From assembly GCA_964472305.1 (NCBI GenBank), contig CAYYJR010000013.1:1-64000 (forward strand): 64,000 nucleotides of DNA, given 5' to 3'. How positions within the stretch are numbered: the first letter of the stretch is position 1; each line of letters opens with the position of its first letter. A model generated the notes under the pieces. The model had not been told where the DNA came from. It saw only the letters and a program-made list of their open reading frames with translations, and did not search any database. The position numbers and the translations under genes are program-made. The stretch comes from CAYYJR01 sp964472305 (lineage in GTDB: Bacteria > Armatimonadota > Hebobacteria > CAIYQO01). Positions 17,094-25,917 of the stretch are shown here, one piece after another.

Positions 17094-18281
17094 CTACGCC
17101 GGGACGGCGACCTCGCGCAGGCGCCGCGCGTAGCGGTCAATCGCTACCGCCAGCGCGGCGAACAGCCCCAGCATAGCCAGCAGCGCCCAGCGGACGGCGT
17201 ACGGATGCGGCAGCCAGAGCAGCAGGCCGATGAGCCAGGGAAACACGAGTCCGCCGACGCTGCCCGCGGCGACCAGCATGGCCACCACAGTGCCGGAATG
17301 AGCGGGATGACGCGCGCTGCCCAGACTGACGATCAACGGCCACACGCCGCTGAAAGTCAAGCCCGCCAGACCCGATCCCACCCAATACCGCCAGGGGCCG
17401 ACGGGCAGCAATAACACCACGTACGAGGCCAATCCGCCCACCAGCAGCCAACCCAACAACCGCAGTGCAGACAGGTGACGGCACGCCAACCCGGTAATGC
17501 CGCGCCCCACGCCCGTCGCCAGCCAGAACAGCGCCGGCGCGAGCACGGCGACGGAAAACGAGTAACCGAGCTTCTTTTCCAACAGCGGGCTGATCCATTG
17601 CGCCAGGCTCATCTCCGAGCCGACATACAGCGCGATGGCGACGAGCAGCAGTAACAAAGGCCCGCTGCCGGCAACCTGGCGGATAACAGGCCATGAGATT
17701 GGCTCGCCGGGCGGCGCGGGGCGCACCCGCATGAAGAAACCCGCCACGCAGCAGCCGCCGATAGTGAGGGCGAAGAGCAGGTAGATGCCGCGCCAGGCGG
17801 TGTCCGCGCCGGGCAGCCACCCGGTGAGCAACAACCCCAGCACCGCGCCGACACTGTAGCCGATCTGCAACAGATTCATGTTGCGGTCGCGGTGGTCCGG
17901 GTCCTGGTCGGCGATCAACGCCCCGCACAAGCCCTCCAGCGCCCCACCCATGGCACCGCCCAGCAGACTGCCCGCGGCGACGTCGGTAATGGAACGCGCT
18001 CCGGCGATCAGCGCGCAGGCCGCGCCAAACCCGGTCAGCGCAACGAGGAAGACGCGTTTCTTGCCAAAATGATCGGCCAGTACGCCGCTCAGCAACACCG
18101 CGAGGAATGCCCCGCCGAAGTTGAGCAGGATCAGCGCGCCGTAAACCGGTACGCTGCCCCCGAATTCTCGCGCCATCGTCGGCAACAGCGGTCCGATAAT
18201 CCCGCCCCACGCGCCGAACACCAGCGTGACGATAACCGGAATAATGAAGATAAGCAGGCGTCGTGACACAATAGCCGTCAT
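17094..18281 (-). CDS. MFS transporter (sugar permease-like)
   Basis: A 395-residue protein with about twelve hydrophobic segments and the MFS loop 2-3 motif GVLADHFGKKRVFLVALTGF. Other typical parts are GPLLPTMAREFG in the first loop and LLQIGYSVGAVLGLLLTGW in helix 5. The overall pattern resembles FucP/NagP-like sugar-proton symporters or YfkF-type efflux proteins; the substrate is not determined. The start at 18281 (MTAIVSRRLLIF) places the first helix at the N-terminus; only a weak GGGTAGA precedes it. It stands alone between the nusA operon and a diguanylate cyclase. Confidence 0.85.
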   Translation of the reverse strand: MTAIVSRRLLIFIIPVIVTLVFGAWGGIIGPLLPTMAREFGGSVPVYGALILLNFGGAFLAVLLSGVLADHFGKKRVFLVALTGFGAACALIAGARSITDVAAGSLLGGAMGGALEGLCGALIADQDPDHRDRNMNLLQIGYSVGAVLGLLLTGWLPGADTAWRGIYLLFALTIGGCCVAGFFMRVRPAPPGEPISWPVIRQVAGSGPLLLLLVAIALYVGSEMSLAQWISPLLEKKLGYSFSVAVLAPALFWLATGVGRGITGLACRHLSALRLLGWLLVGGLASYVVLLLPVGPWRYWVGSGLAGLTFSGVWPLIVSLGSARHPAHSGTVVAMLVAAGSVGGLVFPWLIGLLLWLPHPYAVRWALLAMLGLFAALAVAIDRYARRLREVAVPA

Positions 18282-18440
18282 TCTACCCGGAACGAGTCGT
18301 GAGGGGAAGGGGGATCGCGGGAAGAAACCACGGCACTCCAGGTATTGGGAAAGAGCGAACACGGCTTCTCATACCCATCGGCGATAGACGTTGCCTTCGC
18401 AAGGTAATGCGCAGGCTGGCAGCGATGCGGGAGCAGCCAT

Positions 18441-19994
18441 TCACGATACGACGGATTGCAGGTGCTGTTCGAGCAAGCAGGGAGCGGCGATCACCTGATT
18501 GCGGCCTGCCTGCTTGGCGCAATACATGGCGTGGTCGGCGGTGGTGAGCAGGTCGCCGGCGGTGTTCGCATTCTCTGGCAGCGCGGCGATGCCGCAACTC
18601 ATGGTCAGCGTGCGCACCTCACCGAGCGGCAGGTGGAGATCGATCTCACTGACAGCCTGGCGCAATCGTTCCGCCAGCGCGGTCGCCTGGGCGAGGGTGG
18701 TTTCCGGCAGCAGGATGATGAATTCCTCGCCGCCATAACGCGCGACGAGATCGGCATCGCGCACCTCGTGACATAAACAGGCAGCCACCAGCCGCAATGC
18801 GTGGTCGCCGACGTGGTGACCGTAGGAATCGTTAATCTGCTTAAAGTAATCCAGGTCAGAGAAAATGATCGCCATCGAGCGCCCATAACGAAGCGCGCGC
18901 TGTACTTCCGTATCCAGACAGTCCATGAAGTGGCCGTGATTCGCCAACCCGGTCAACGGATCGGTGGCGGCATGCCGTGCTACTTCGCGATAGAGTCCCT
19001 GCAGGGTATGATACAGTTTGCGGTTGCTCTCGAAAATAATGAGTTGCCGGATCAGCGTCAGCACGATCAATATCGTCAAACTGGTCAGAATCAGCCCCAG
19101 TCGCTCCGGCTCGAACGGGAGAATACGCACCGCCAGCACCATCGCCGCCAGTACCAGCGCGATGGGCACCAGCATACTGAGCATGGAAGGGAACACATCG
19201 GTGTCGACAATATCGCCGTGCACCCCGCGATACAGCGCTGCTTCCCAGCGCGCCGCCACGCCATAGAGCATCATGCCGATAGGCCACAGCGAATTCACCA
19301 TATCCGGCGGGTTGGCGATGCCGATCAGTTGCAGATAAGCGACCCAGGTGCCGCCCACCATCACCATACCGATGGCAATAACCAGCAACGCGCGCGGCCC
19401 GCGCAGCAACCGCGGCATACCTTTCAACAGCATCAGGTTGATACAAATCAGCGTCACCAGCGCCAGCAACGGATAGGCCATCCCTTGCCATATCAACACC
19501 GGCGACGTCTCCGCGATTCCGAGGGCAATCGGAACAGCGAGCTGCAGCGTGATGGAGATTGCCGCGCTCAACACAATCAGGATGTCCATGACCATTGCCA
19601 ACCGGCTCAACAGATCGTGCGGGATGCGTCCGGAGCGGCACAGCAAACCGATCCACAGGAAGACGAAGCTGCCCAGGTAGATCAGATTGCACCAATCGGG
19701 GACGGCGGAGAGTTCGCGCACGAGCAGGATGACGGCGCGGAGAATATCGCAGAGCAGATAGCTCGATACGCTCAAGGCGATGAAGAGCCATGATTGGCGG
19801 TCGCGGTGCGATGGAATCGCCCGCAGGCTGGCCAGAATCCAGGCCAGGGCGATGATCGAGGCCAGCACGTTCACTCCGGCTATGATGGGGTTATGCAACC
19901 ACCGTTCCGGCACCAGGTGTAATCCCAGTGCCAATGCGCACCCCAGGATAATTGTCGTGACCAGCGCTGTCTGCCAGCGGAATCGATACACCAT
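18441..19994 (-). CDS. Membrane diguanylate cyclase (GGDEF)
   Basis: A 517-residue protein: about nine or ten transmembrane segments over residues 10-320, then a GGDEF domain. The domain has DPLTGLANHGHF at 345-356, DLDYFKQINDSYGHHVGD, and the active GGEEF at 421-425. The inhibitory site RxxD (Arg412-Asp415) is present five residues before it. It should make cyclic di-GMP from two GTP and be subject to product inhibition. The membrane part resembles no sensor domain I can name (MASE-like at best). No c-di-GMP phosphodiesterase or PilZ gene lies near. It appears to be a single-gene transcript. Confidence 0.93.
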   Translation of the reverse strand: MVYRFRWQTALVTTIILGCALALGLHLVPERWLHNPIIAGVNVLASIIALAWILASLRAIPSHRDRQSWLFIALSVSSYLLCDILRAVILLVRELSAVPDWCNLIYLGSFVFLWIGLLCRSGRIPHDLLSRLAMVMDILIVLSAAISITLQLAVPIALGIAETSPVLIWQGMAYPLLALVTLICINLMLLKGMPRLLRGPRALLVIAIGMVMVGGTWVAYLQLIGIANPPDMVNSLWPIGMMLYGVAARWEAALYRGVHGDIVDTDVFPSMLSMLVPIALVLAAMVLAVRILPFEPERLGLILTSLTILIVLTLIRQLIIFESNRKLYHTLQGLYREVARHAATDPLTGLANHGHFMDCLDTEVQRALRYGRSMAIIFSDLDYFKQINDSYGHHVGDHALRLVAACLCHEVRDADLVARYGGEEFIILLPETTLAQATALAERLRQAVSEIDLHLPLGEVRTLTMSCGIAALPENANTAGDLLTTADHAMYCAKQAGRNQVIAAPCLLEQHLQSVVS

Positions 19995-20132
19995 CGTTAC
20001 TACCGATTTCCAGCGGCTTGCCGTCTAGGCAGCAGGAGAGGAAGTACAGCAAGCCTGGCTATGATATTACTCCTATTATTCCATCAACAGCAGACTTCGA
20101 ACGTTAACCTTTCTTGATCTAAGCAGATGTGC

Positions 20133-20163
20133 GAATCCCCTCCCCGCGATGGGGAGGGGATTC
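20133..20163. terminator. GC-rich hairpin after the glutamate synthase operon
   Basis: A 13-bp perfect stem (GAATCCCCTCCCC / GGGGAGGGGATTC) with a 5-base loop, 26 bases beyond the stop of the last operon gene. No T-tract follows, so termination strength is uncertain. Confidence 0.6.
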
Positions 20164-20188
20164 GATCAAGTCATGCGATGCACGCGCC

Positions 20189-20959
20189 TTATGCCGGCGC
20201 GTATTTCGCCGCGAACGGACGGTGCGAAATGGGCGTCAGCCGCGTAAACGGTCCCGTGCACAGGACTTCGAGATCAAAATCGAAGGCCATCGCGAACTGC
20301 TGCAGCGCCGGGGTCAGTTTCGTCATCTCCGCCTCACCCACGACCTGCGTCGACAGGTAGGAGGCCTTGGGCAACTCGTCGGGCGTCGCGCGCAGGTATA
20401 TTTCGCCGCCATGGATACCGGTAGCCAGGTAATCGCCGACCAGCGGCTGGCCAGGCGCGCGATCGAGGCCTAACGCCACCAGCATGCCGCCCGCCATATA
20501 TTCGCCGAAGAAATCACCCACGCACCCGCCGATGACCACGGTGGGCATTTGATTTTTGAATTCCTTCATGTGTATGCCCACGCGATACCCGGCCTGGCCG
20601 CGCACGAGCAGGCTGCCCCCGCGCATGCCATACCCCAGCGCATCGCCGGCGTGGCCATGCACGATCACGCGGCCGTCGTTCATGGTATTGCCGATGGCGT
20701 CCTGCCCATTGCCGTACACCACCACCGTGGGGCCATCCATGAATGCCGCCAGGTCTCCACCCGGCACGCCGTGAATTTCGATGGTCAACGCTTTCGCCTG
20801 CAGGCCGTCGGCGATAAAACGCTGACCGCGCACGTTGCGCAATACCAGGTGGGTTGCGCCGGCGGCAACCTGCGCCCGCACCAGGCGATTCAGCTCCCGG
20901 TAGTGCAACTGCGCGGCATCGATCACCTCGCCCGCGCCGGGATTGGACTGTTCAGCCAT
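20189..20959 (-). CDS. GXGXG-domain subunit of split glutamate synthase (GlxC/MgsB-like)
   Basis: 256 residues forming the right-handed beta-helix GXGXG domain that is the C-terminal part of one-piece glutamate synthase large subunits. Repeats of the type VVVYGNGQDAIGNTMNDGRV and VHGHAGDALGYGMRGGSLL are clear. It corresponds to subunit 3 of archaeal-type synthases, GlxC of rhizobia, or MgsB of N-methylglutamate synthase. The ribosome site GAGGAGTAGAC precedes ATG at 20959. It is last of four genes transcribed together, 40 bases behind the FMN subunit. In this enzyme class the domain is structural and helps shape the ammonia channel. Confidence 0.92.
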   Translation of the reverse strand: MAEQSNPGAGEVIDAAQLHYRELNRLVRAQVAAGATHLVLRNVRGQRFIADGLQAKALTIEIHGVPGGDLAAFMDGPTVVVYGNGQDAIGNTMNDGRVIVHGHAGDALGYGMRGGSLLVRGQAGYRVGIHMKEFKNQMPTVVIGGCVGDFFGEYMAGGMLVALGLDRAPGQPLVGDYLATGIHGGEIYLRATPDELPKASYLSTQVVGEAEMTKLTPALQQFAMAFDFDLEVLCTGPFTRLTPISHRPFAAKYAPA

Positions 20960-20999
20960 GTCTACTCCTCACTCAAGTAACCCTGCCACACTGCGGCGA

Positions 21000-22511
21000 T
21001 TAGGCGCCTTCCCCGGCGGACTTGACGCCCAGCATCTTCATCGTTTCGTTATCGAGCCCGAATCCGCGCAACCGTTCGCGACTGCCGCGCAACGATTCGA
21101 CCGCATTCACCCCCATCGCGCCCAACATCTCTTCCAGTTCCGCGCTCCACGCCTTGATCAGGTTGGCAATGCGCTCGGCGCCCCACACCGGATCAATACG
21201 CCGAGTGAGCTCGGGATCCTGTGTGGTGATACCCCACGAACAGCGTCCCGTGTAACACTTCTGGCACAGCGTGCAGCCCAACGACAGCAGCGCGCCGGTG
21301 CCGATCGCCACGGCGTCGGCGCCCAGCGCGATAGCCTTGGCCAGGTCGGCGCTGGAGCGGATGCTGCCGGCGGCGATCAGGCTGGCCTGGTTGCGGATGC
21401 CCTCTTCGCGCAGCCGCTGATCGACCACCGCCAGCGCCAGCTCGATCGGCAGGCCGAGGTGGTCGCGAATCACCAGTGGCGCCGCGCCGGTGCCGCCGCG
21501 CACGCCGTCCAGGTAAATATAATCCGCGCCGGCGCGCACGATGCCGCTGGCGATGGCCGCCACGTTATGCACGCAGGCGATTTTCACGCCCACCGGCTTG
21601 GAATAATCCACCGCTTCCTTCAAGGCGTAGATAAGCTGGCGCAGATCCTCGATGGAATAGATATCATGCTGCGGCGCGGGCGAAATGGCGTCCGAGCCCA
21701 GCGGTATCATGCGCGTGGTGGAAACGTCGGCGGTAACCTTCTCACCCGGCAGGTGGCCGCCGATGCCCGGCTTGGCACCCTGGCCGATCTTGATCTCCAC
21801 CGCGGCGCCCGCGTTTAGATACTCGACGTTCACGCCGAAGCGACCCGAAGCGCACTGTACCACCGCGCAGTGGGCATAGGGTTGCAGGTCTTCGTGCAGA
21901 CCGCCTTCACCCGTGTTCCACAGGATGCCGCATTCCTCCGCCGCCATTGCCAGACTTTTCTGCGCGGTCAGCGAGATGGAGCCATACGACATCGGCGCAC
22001 AGATAATCGGTGTTTGCAACAGGTAATTCGGCGCCTGCTCGGTCTGCAGACTCACCTTGCCGTCTTCCACCCGCACTTCCACCTGTTCGGCTTTGCGGCC
22101 CAGATAGGTGCGCAGTTCCATCGGCTCGCGCAGCGGATCGATGGAGGGGTTGGTCACCTGGCAGGCATCCAGGAACAGATGATCGAAGATCACCGGGAAG
22201 TCGCGATCGGCGCCCATGCCGGTCAGCAGCACTCCCCCCGTTTCCGCCTGGCGGTACACGTTCTGTCGATGCTTCACCGACCAGTTGAAGTTCGGCCGGT
22301 AATACGTCGGGTTGGGCAGAATGGTGATGCAGCTTTCCGGACAGAACACCTCGCAGCGGTGACAGCCCACGCATTTCTGCGGGTCCACCACCACCTTATT
22401 CTCCCAGCGCAATGCCCCCCAACCGCATTGCTTGATGCAGCGCCGGCAGCGGCAGCACAGGTCGTTATCGTTTGTCCAGCGAAACTCCGGAGTAATAAAA
22501 CTGGTAGCCAT
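21000..22511 (-). CDS. FMN/Fe-S synthase subunit of split glutamate synthase
   Basis: 503 residues. The N-terminus carries two [4Fe-4S] ferredoxin motifs (Cys19/22/25/29 and Cys47/50/53/57, the latter CVGCHRCEVFCP). Then comes the glutamate synthase FMN barrel, with YLDGVRGGTGAAPL, MPGIGGHLPGEK-like PGIGGHLPGEK, GADAVAIGTGAL and the third cluster CTLCQKCYTGRCSWGITTQD. This layout is that of archaeal-type GltB subunit 2 and of GlxD/MgsC proteins. It transfers glutamine-derived ammonia to 2-oxoglutarate, or methylamine in N-methylglutamate synthase. The start at 22511 (MATSFITPEF) is behind GGGACGAAG. No NAD(P)H-oxidising GltD is nearby, so reduced ferredoxin or the adjacent HdrBC-like protein may supply electrons. 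Confidence 0.93.
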   Translation of the reverse strand: MATSFITPEFRWTNDNDLCCRCRRCIKQCGWGALRWENKVVVDPQKCVGCHRCEVFCPESCITILPNPTYYRPNFNWSVKHRQNVYRQAETGGVLLTGMGADRDFPVIFDHLFLDACQVTNPSIDPLREPMELRTYLGRKAEQVEVRVEDGKVSLQTEQAPNYLLQTPIICAPMSYGSISLTAQKSLAMAAEECGILWNTGEGGLHEDLQPYAHCAVVQCASGRFGVNVEYLNAGAAVEIKIGQGAKPGIGGHLPGEKVTADVSTTRMIPLGSDAISPAPQHDIYSIEDLRQLIYALKEAVDYSKPVGVKIACVHNVAAIASGIVRAGADYIYLDGVRGGTGAAPLVIRDHLGLPIELALAVVDQRLREEGIRNQASLIAAGSIRSSADLAKAIALGADAVAIGTGALLSLGCTLCQKCYTGRCSWGITTQDPELTRRIDPVWGAERIANLIKAWSAELEEMLGAMGVNAVESLRGSRERLRGFGLDNETMKMLGVKSAGEGA

Positions 22512-22549
22512 GACGTTACTTCGTCCCTTTCGACCGGCGGCGCCGGCGT

Positions 22550-23716
22550 CTACACGCCGGCCAGATTCGCCCGCGCCACGGATGAGGGAATCTCGGGATA
22601 CACATCCGCGTCCAATTCCGCAATGACCGGCGTGCCGCCGCGCGGGGCCCACACGCGATCCGGTGTCTGGCACATCTCCAGGATGCCCGATTCTTCGCTG
22701 GAGAGTAAAATCCAATCGTCTTTTTCCGCCGCGATGAGCGGACGCAGTTTGATGCGGTCGTTCAACCCCACCATGCCGCGACGATGACCGAAGACGATGG
22801 CGAACGGGCCGTTGACCAGCGCGCCGGCGTATACCATGCGCAGGGTGCGGTAAAGCGCCGCCTGCTCCGGATCGATCTCGGCCAGCGCATCGATATTCTT
22901 CCAGAATGGCGAGGCCAGCACCGTGCATGCCACGTCCACCGGCAATTTATGACGGCGGATGAGCAGGTCGAGCAGGTAGGCGATTACCTCGGTATCGGTG
23001 CGTAGCGTGCACTGGTAGCCGAACTGCTCCAGGTAGCGTTTATTGATGCCGTAGCTGGAGATTTCGCCGTTATGCACCACCGCGAAGTCGAGTAGCGTGA
23101 AGGGATGCGCCCCACCCCACCAGCCCGGCGTGTTGGTCGGAAAGCGATCGTGAGCGATCCAGATATAGCCTTCGTATTCGTCCAGCCGATAGAAAACGCC
23201 AACGTCCTTGGCGGAACCGACCGCCTTGAAGGCGCCCATGTTTTTCCCGGAACTGAAGACAAACGCATCGTCGATGCGGGCGTTGATGTCCATCACCGTG
23301 CGCAGCACGTAGTCCTCGGCGCTGGGCAGCATGGTCTCCTGCAACTTCAGCGGTTTGGGGTGCACGAAATAGCGCCAAAGCTGTGGGGCGGTGGAGGGAT
23401 CCACGCCGTGCACCTGGCGGGTCGGGATCGGCTCCTCATGGATCACCTCGAACCACTCGGTCAGGAAGCGTTCCGTCTCCTCCTGCGCGCGCGACGAATA
23501 ATACATCAGGTGGATGGCGAATTCATCAGGATATTGCGGATAGCAGCCGTAGACGGCGAAACCGCCGCCCAGCCCGTTGCCGCGTTCCTGCAACAGGCCG
23601 ATGGAGCGAATGATCGCCTCGCCGGTAACCAGGTTACCGCGGCGGCTCATCATGGCGCTCAGGCCGCAGCCCGAAATATTGCGTTGTGTGAGATCAAAGG
23701 GTGTCAGCCCGTTCAT
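22550..23716 (-). CDS. Class II glutamine amidotransferase subunit of split glutamate synthase
   Basis: 388 residues of the Ntn-type glutaminase domain. It makes ammonia from glutamine for the FMN subunit. The catalytic Cys lies at residue 17 (NISGCGLSAMM), so a 16-residue propeptide must be removed to free its amino group. Downstream are HDRFPTNTPGWWGGAHPFTL, VVHNGEISSYG and RTDTEVIAYLLDLL, all typical of GATase_2. The ATG at 23716 is preferred to 23722 because AGGAG lies 8 bases before it. It is the second gene of the operon, 58 bases behind hdrBC and 38 before the FMN subunit. Comparable proteins are called GlxB or MgsA in rhizobia and methylotrophs. Confidence 0.92.
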   Translation of the reverse strand: MNGLTPFDLTQRNISGCGLSAMMSRRGNLVTGEAIIRSIGLLQERGNGLGGGFAVYGCYPQYPDEFAIHLMYYSSRAQEETERFLTEWFEVIHEEPIPTRQVHGVDPSTAPQLWRYFVHPKPLKLQETMLPSAEDYVLRTVMDINARIDDAFVFSSGKNMGAFKAVGSAKDVGVFYRLDEYEGYIWIAHDRFPTNTPGWWGGAHPFTLLDFAVVHNGEISSYGINKRYLEQFGYQCTLRTDTEVIAYLLDLLIRRHKLPVDVACTVLASPFWKNIDALAEIDPEQAALYRTLRMVYAGALVNGPFAIVFGHRRGMVGLNDRIKLRPLIAAEKDDWILLSSEESGILEMCQTPDRVWAPRGGTPVIAELDADVYPEIPSSVARANLAGV

Positions 23717-23774
23717 AGTCATTTCTCCTGCCCGGCGCCCAGGATGCCGGGTTTGTGCGGTGGGCGGCGCGGCG

Positions 23775-25097
23775 TTAATCCTCGTCGGCGAGGAGCGCCG
23801 CCAGTTCAGTCGCCCCGGATTTCGCCGCGGCGGGCAGTTTGAGGCGTTTTCTGGCAGCTTCGGAGACGGCGATCATGCTGCCGGAGTTGCGGACGGTATT
23901 GAAGCCGTCAGCCACGCCGGACGGCACCACGCCATGTTCGATGGAGAGGTGCTTGAGCGTGCGGAAGATTTCCAACATGGAATAGTTCTGGCAACACCGG
24001 TCAAGACAGGTGTAGCACTCGTGACATTTCCACACCGCGCGTGACGCGATGACGCCTTCCAGGTCACCCGCGGCTAACCGGCGGATCACATCATTCGGCA
24101 CCCAGGTCGGATCGCCCAGGTTGACCGGGCAATCATTGCGGCACCCGTTGCACTCGGCGCAGCCGGTCAATCCCTTCAAGTCGAAATGGGGGGCCAGCAC
24201 GTCCTGGCAGCGGCGCAATTCGGCCCAGCGCGCAAAAAACGGATCGGTATCGACGCGGTGTGCGGGCACGCCCAGTTCGTTCGGTTCCAACCCCAATGCC
24301 AACCCGATCAGTTCCATGAACGAAATGACGGGCACGTTATATACCTCACCGGCACGGGCGAGGTTGGCCTGTTGCATCTCATATTGCATGGTGCATGATG
24401 GGCACACCATGGTCAGGCAATCCACTTGCAGCTTCGCTAACTCGCTCAGCTTCATGCGGCACATGTGCTCCGCCTGCGATTGCTCGTCCGCGCGCGCGAG
24501 CAAACCGCCGCAGCAGAGCATTTTGGTGTTATAGTTCAACGACGTCGCGCCCAGGGCTTCGACCAGTTGGTCGAATTTCTTGGGCGCGAAGGGATCGTCA
24601 AACGCGAGTTCACGGCTGGGCCGCACCAGGTGGCAGCCATGATGCACGGCTACCCGCAGTCCGGTGAGCGGTCGCTGGACGCGCTGGCGCAGGGTCTGTG
24701 GGCCAAAATCATCCCACAGCACCTCCAGCAGGTGCTTGACTTGCGTGCGCGCATGGTACTGCCGTCCCACCTTCGCCAGCCGCGCATTGATGCGCTCCAG
24801 CGTGGCGGGACTGGATGACAGTTCGTGGTTGGCGCCTTTCAGCGTACCGTAGCAACCGGTGCAGGGGGTGACGAAGTCGACGCCGGCGTCCTCGGCGATC
24901 GCCAGATTGCGCGCGGCCATGGTCAACCAGGTGTCATGGTCGGCATTCTTCACCATCGACTTTTCCGGGCAGCAGGTCAGGCCGTCCAGGTCCTGTGCCC
25001 GGATATCCAGTACCGCGACGATGGCGCGCGTAGCCTTTTCCATATATGGCAATCGGTTCGGGATATAACATCCCCAGAAATACCCATAGTTCGCCAT
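23775..25097 (-). CDS. HdrB-HdrC fusion-like iron-sulfur protein
   Basis: 440 residues combining both halves of the heterodisulfide reductase catalytic pair in the order B-C. Two CCG domains come first: Cys10, Cys42-43, Cys79/82, and Cys155, Cys195-196, Cys232/235. A C-terminal ferredoxin part has Cys313/316/319/323 and Cys358/361/364/368. CCG domains hold non-cubane [4Fe-4S] clusters that reduce disulfides in HdrB. Outside methanogens, such proteins pass electrons in many anaerobic complexes. Being first in the operon with the three glutamate synthase subunits, it may feed or receive their electrons; this is inference. The ATG at 25097 follows GGGAGTACCAGGCACG. A 31-bp nested palindrome lies in its leader. 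Confidence 0.88.
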   Translation of the reverse strand: MANYGYFWGCYIPNRLPYMEKATRAIVAVLDIRAQDLDGLTCCPEKSMVKNADHDTWLTMAARNLAIAEDAGVDFVTPCTGCYGTLKGANHELSSSPATLERINARLAKVGRQYHARTQVKHLLEVLWDDFGPQTLRQRVQRPLTGLRVAVHHGCHLVRPSRELAFDDPFAPKKFDQLVEALGATSLNYNTKMLCCGGLLARADEQSQAEHMCRMKLSELAKLQVDCLTMVCPSCTMQYEMQQANLARAGEVYNVPVISFMELIGLALGLEPNELGVPAHRVDTDPFFARWAELRRCQDVLAPHFDLKGLTGCAECNGCRNDCPVNLGDPTWVPNDVIRRLAAGDLEGVIASRAVWKCHECYTCLDRCCQNYSMLEIFRTLKHLSIEHGVVPSGVADGFNTVRNSGSMIAVSEAARKRLKLPAAAKSGATELAALLADED

Positions 25098-25129
25098 CGT
25101 GCCTGGTACTCCCTCATTACGCCGTGTTT

Positions 25130-25160
25130 GGTAAAAGCGATAAATTCTATCATTTTTACC
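25130..25160. promoter_or_regulatory. 31-bp nested palindrome upstream of the HdrBC/glutamate synthase operon
   Basis: Arms GGTAAAA / TTTTACC at the ends and GATA / TATC inside, around an AATT centre, 32-63 bases before the first ATG. It is either an operator or a hairpin in the 5' leader. It is AT-rich compared with its surroundings. Confidence 0.55.
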
Positions 25161-25225
25161 GCGCGCACGTCAAAAATGCCACGCCCGGGCGTGGAGCGCA
25201 TTGACGTTTGCCCGCACTTTTCGAT

Positions 25226-25255
25226 CAGACTGACCCCGACCGACCGATCAGTCTG
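25226..25255. promoter_or_regulatory. Inverted repeat CAGACTGA...TCAGTCTG
   Basis: Perfect 8-bp arms separated by 14 bases (ccccgaccgaccga) in the same intergenic region, about 130 bases upstream of the HdrBC start. It is operator-like, or a hairpin following the Nudix gene's upstream region; no known regulator is assigned. Confidence 0.4.
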
Positions 25256-25338
25256 TGTATCGTAACTGTGAAATGTTACAGATATATTTCGGCGGGGGGG
25301 GTGCCCAAGCAAGCGCGGGGGGGAGTCGGTGTGATGTC

Positions 25339-25773
25339 TTACGACAACTCGCCGTAATGCGCGATCAGGTACTGCTGAACGCGCAACAGCAACTCACGGG
25401 CATTTTCGTAATTGACCAGTTCCAGGGATTCCGCCAGCGAGGCCCAGCGGTAGGCCACGTGCTCCCAGGAGATATTGATCTCCGTGGTATCGGTGCGAGC
25501 GAGGAAGTACACGACATCCTTCTTCACCAACACCCGGCCGTGCCGGTAGACGTAATGCACGACGGCGCGAAAATCGGGTTCGAAGCTCAGGTGCGTCAAC
25601 CCCGCTTCTTCCCGCACCTCGCGCCGCGCCGCGTCATCTTCCGTCTCACCGGCATCGATCTTCCCCTTGGGAAATCCCCAGGGTTTGCCGGGCGACGCCT
25701 GCAACAGCAGGTATTGGACGCTGCCGTCGGTGATCGCGTATATGATGGCGCCTGCCGATTTTTCCTTCACCAT
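25339..25773 (-). CDS. Nudix hydrolase (Ap4A hydrolase-like)
   Basis: 144 residues with an intact Nudix box at 37-59 (GKIDAGE...REVREEAGL) and the WGFPKG stretch just before it. Length and the opening KEKSAGAIIYAITDG resemble bis(5'-nucleosyl)-tetraphosphatases, which hydrolyse Ap4A, but Nudix substrates cannot be fixed from sequence. The ATG at 25773 has only a weak ribosome site (GACTCGG). It stands alone, with its 3' end next to the upstream region of the glutamate synthase operon. Confidence 0.88.
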   Translation of the reverse strand: MVKEKSAGAIIYAITDGSVQYLLLQASPGKPWGFPKGKIDAGETEDDAARREVREEAGLTHLSFEPDFRAVVHYVYRHGRVLVKKDVVYFLARTDTTEINISWEHVAYRWASLAESLELVNYENARELLLRVQQYLIAHYGELS

Positions 25774-25917
25774 GCCGAGTCACGAATTCCTAATTTCAAT
25801 GTGATCAATTGCATTACGAGTATAACCGCCGGACGAACCGCATATCCGGTGATGGCACTGTGTTAGCAATATATCCATTTTTATCACATTTTAAGCCGAT
25901 TCGCTGCGGTTCGGCAT

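Noticed and set aside
25269..25330. G-rich tract (runs of 7-8 G) near the Nudix gene
   Set aside because: It could form a G-quadruplex, but it is short, imperfectly spaced and next to homopolymers prone to sequencing error, so no claim is made.
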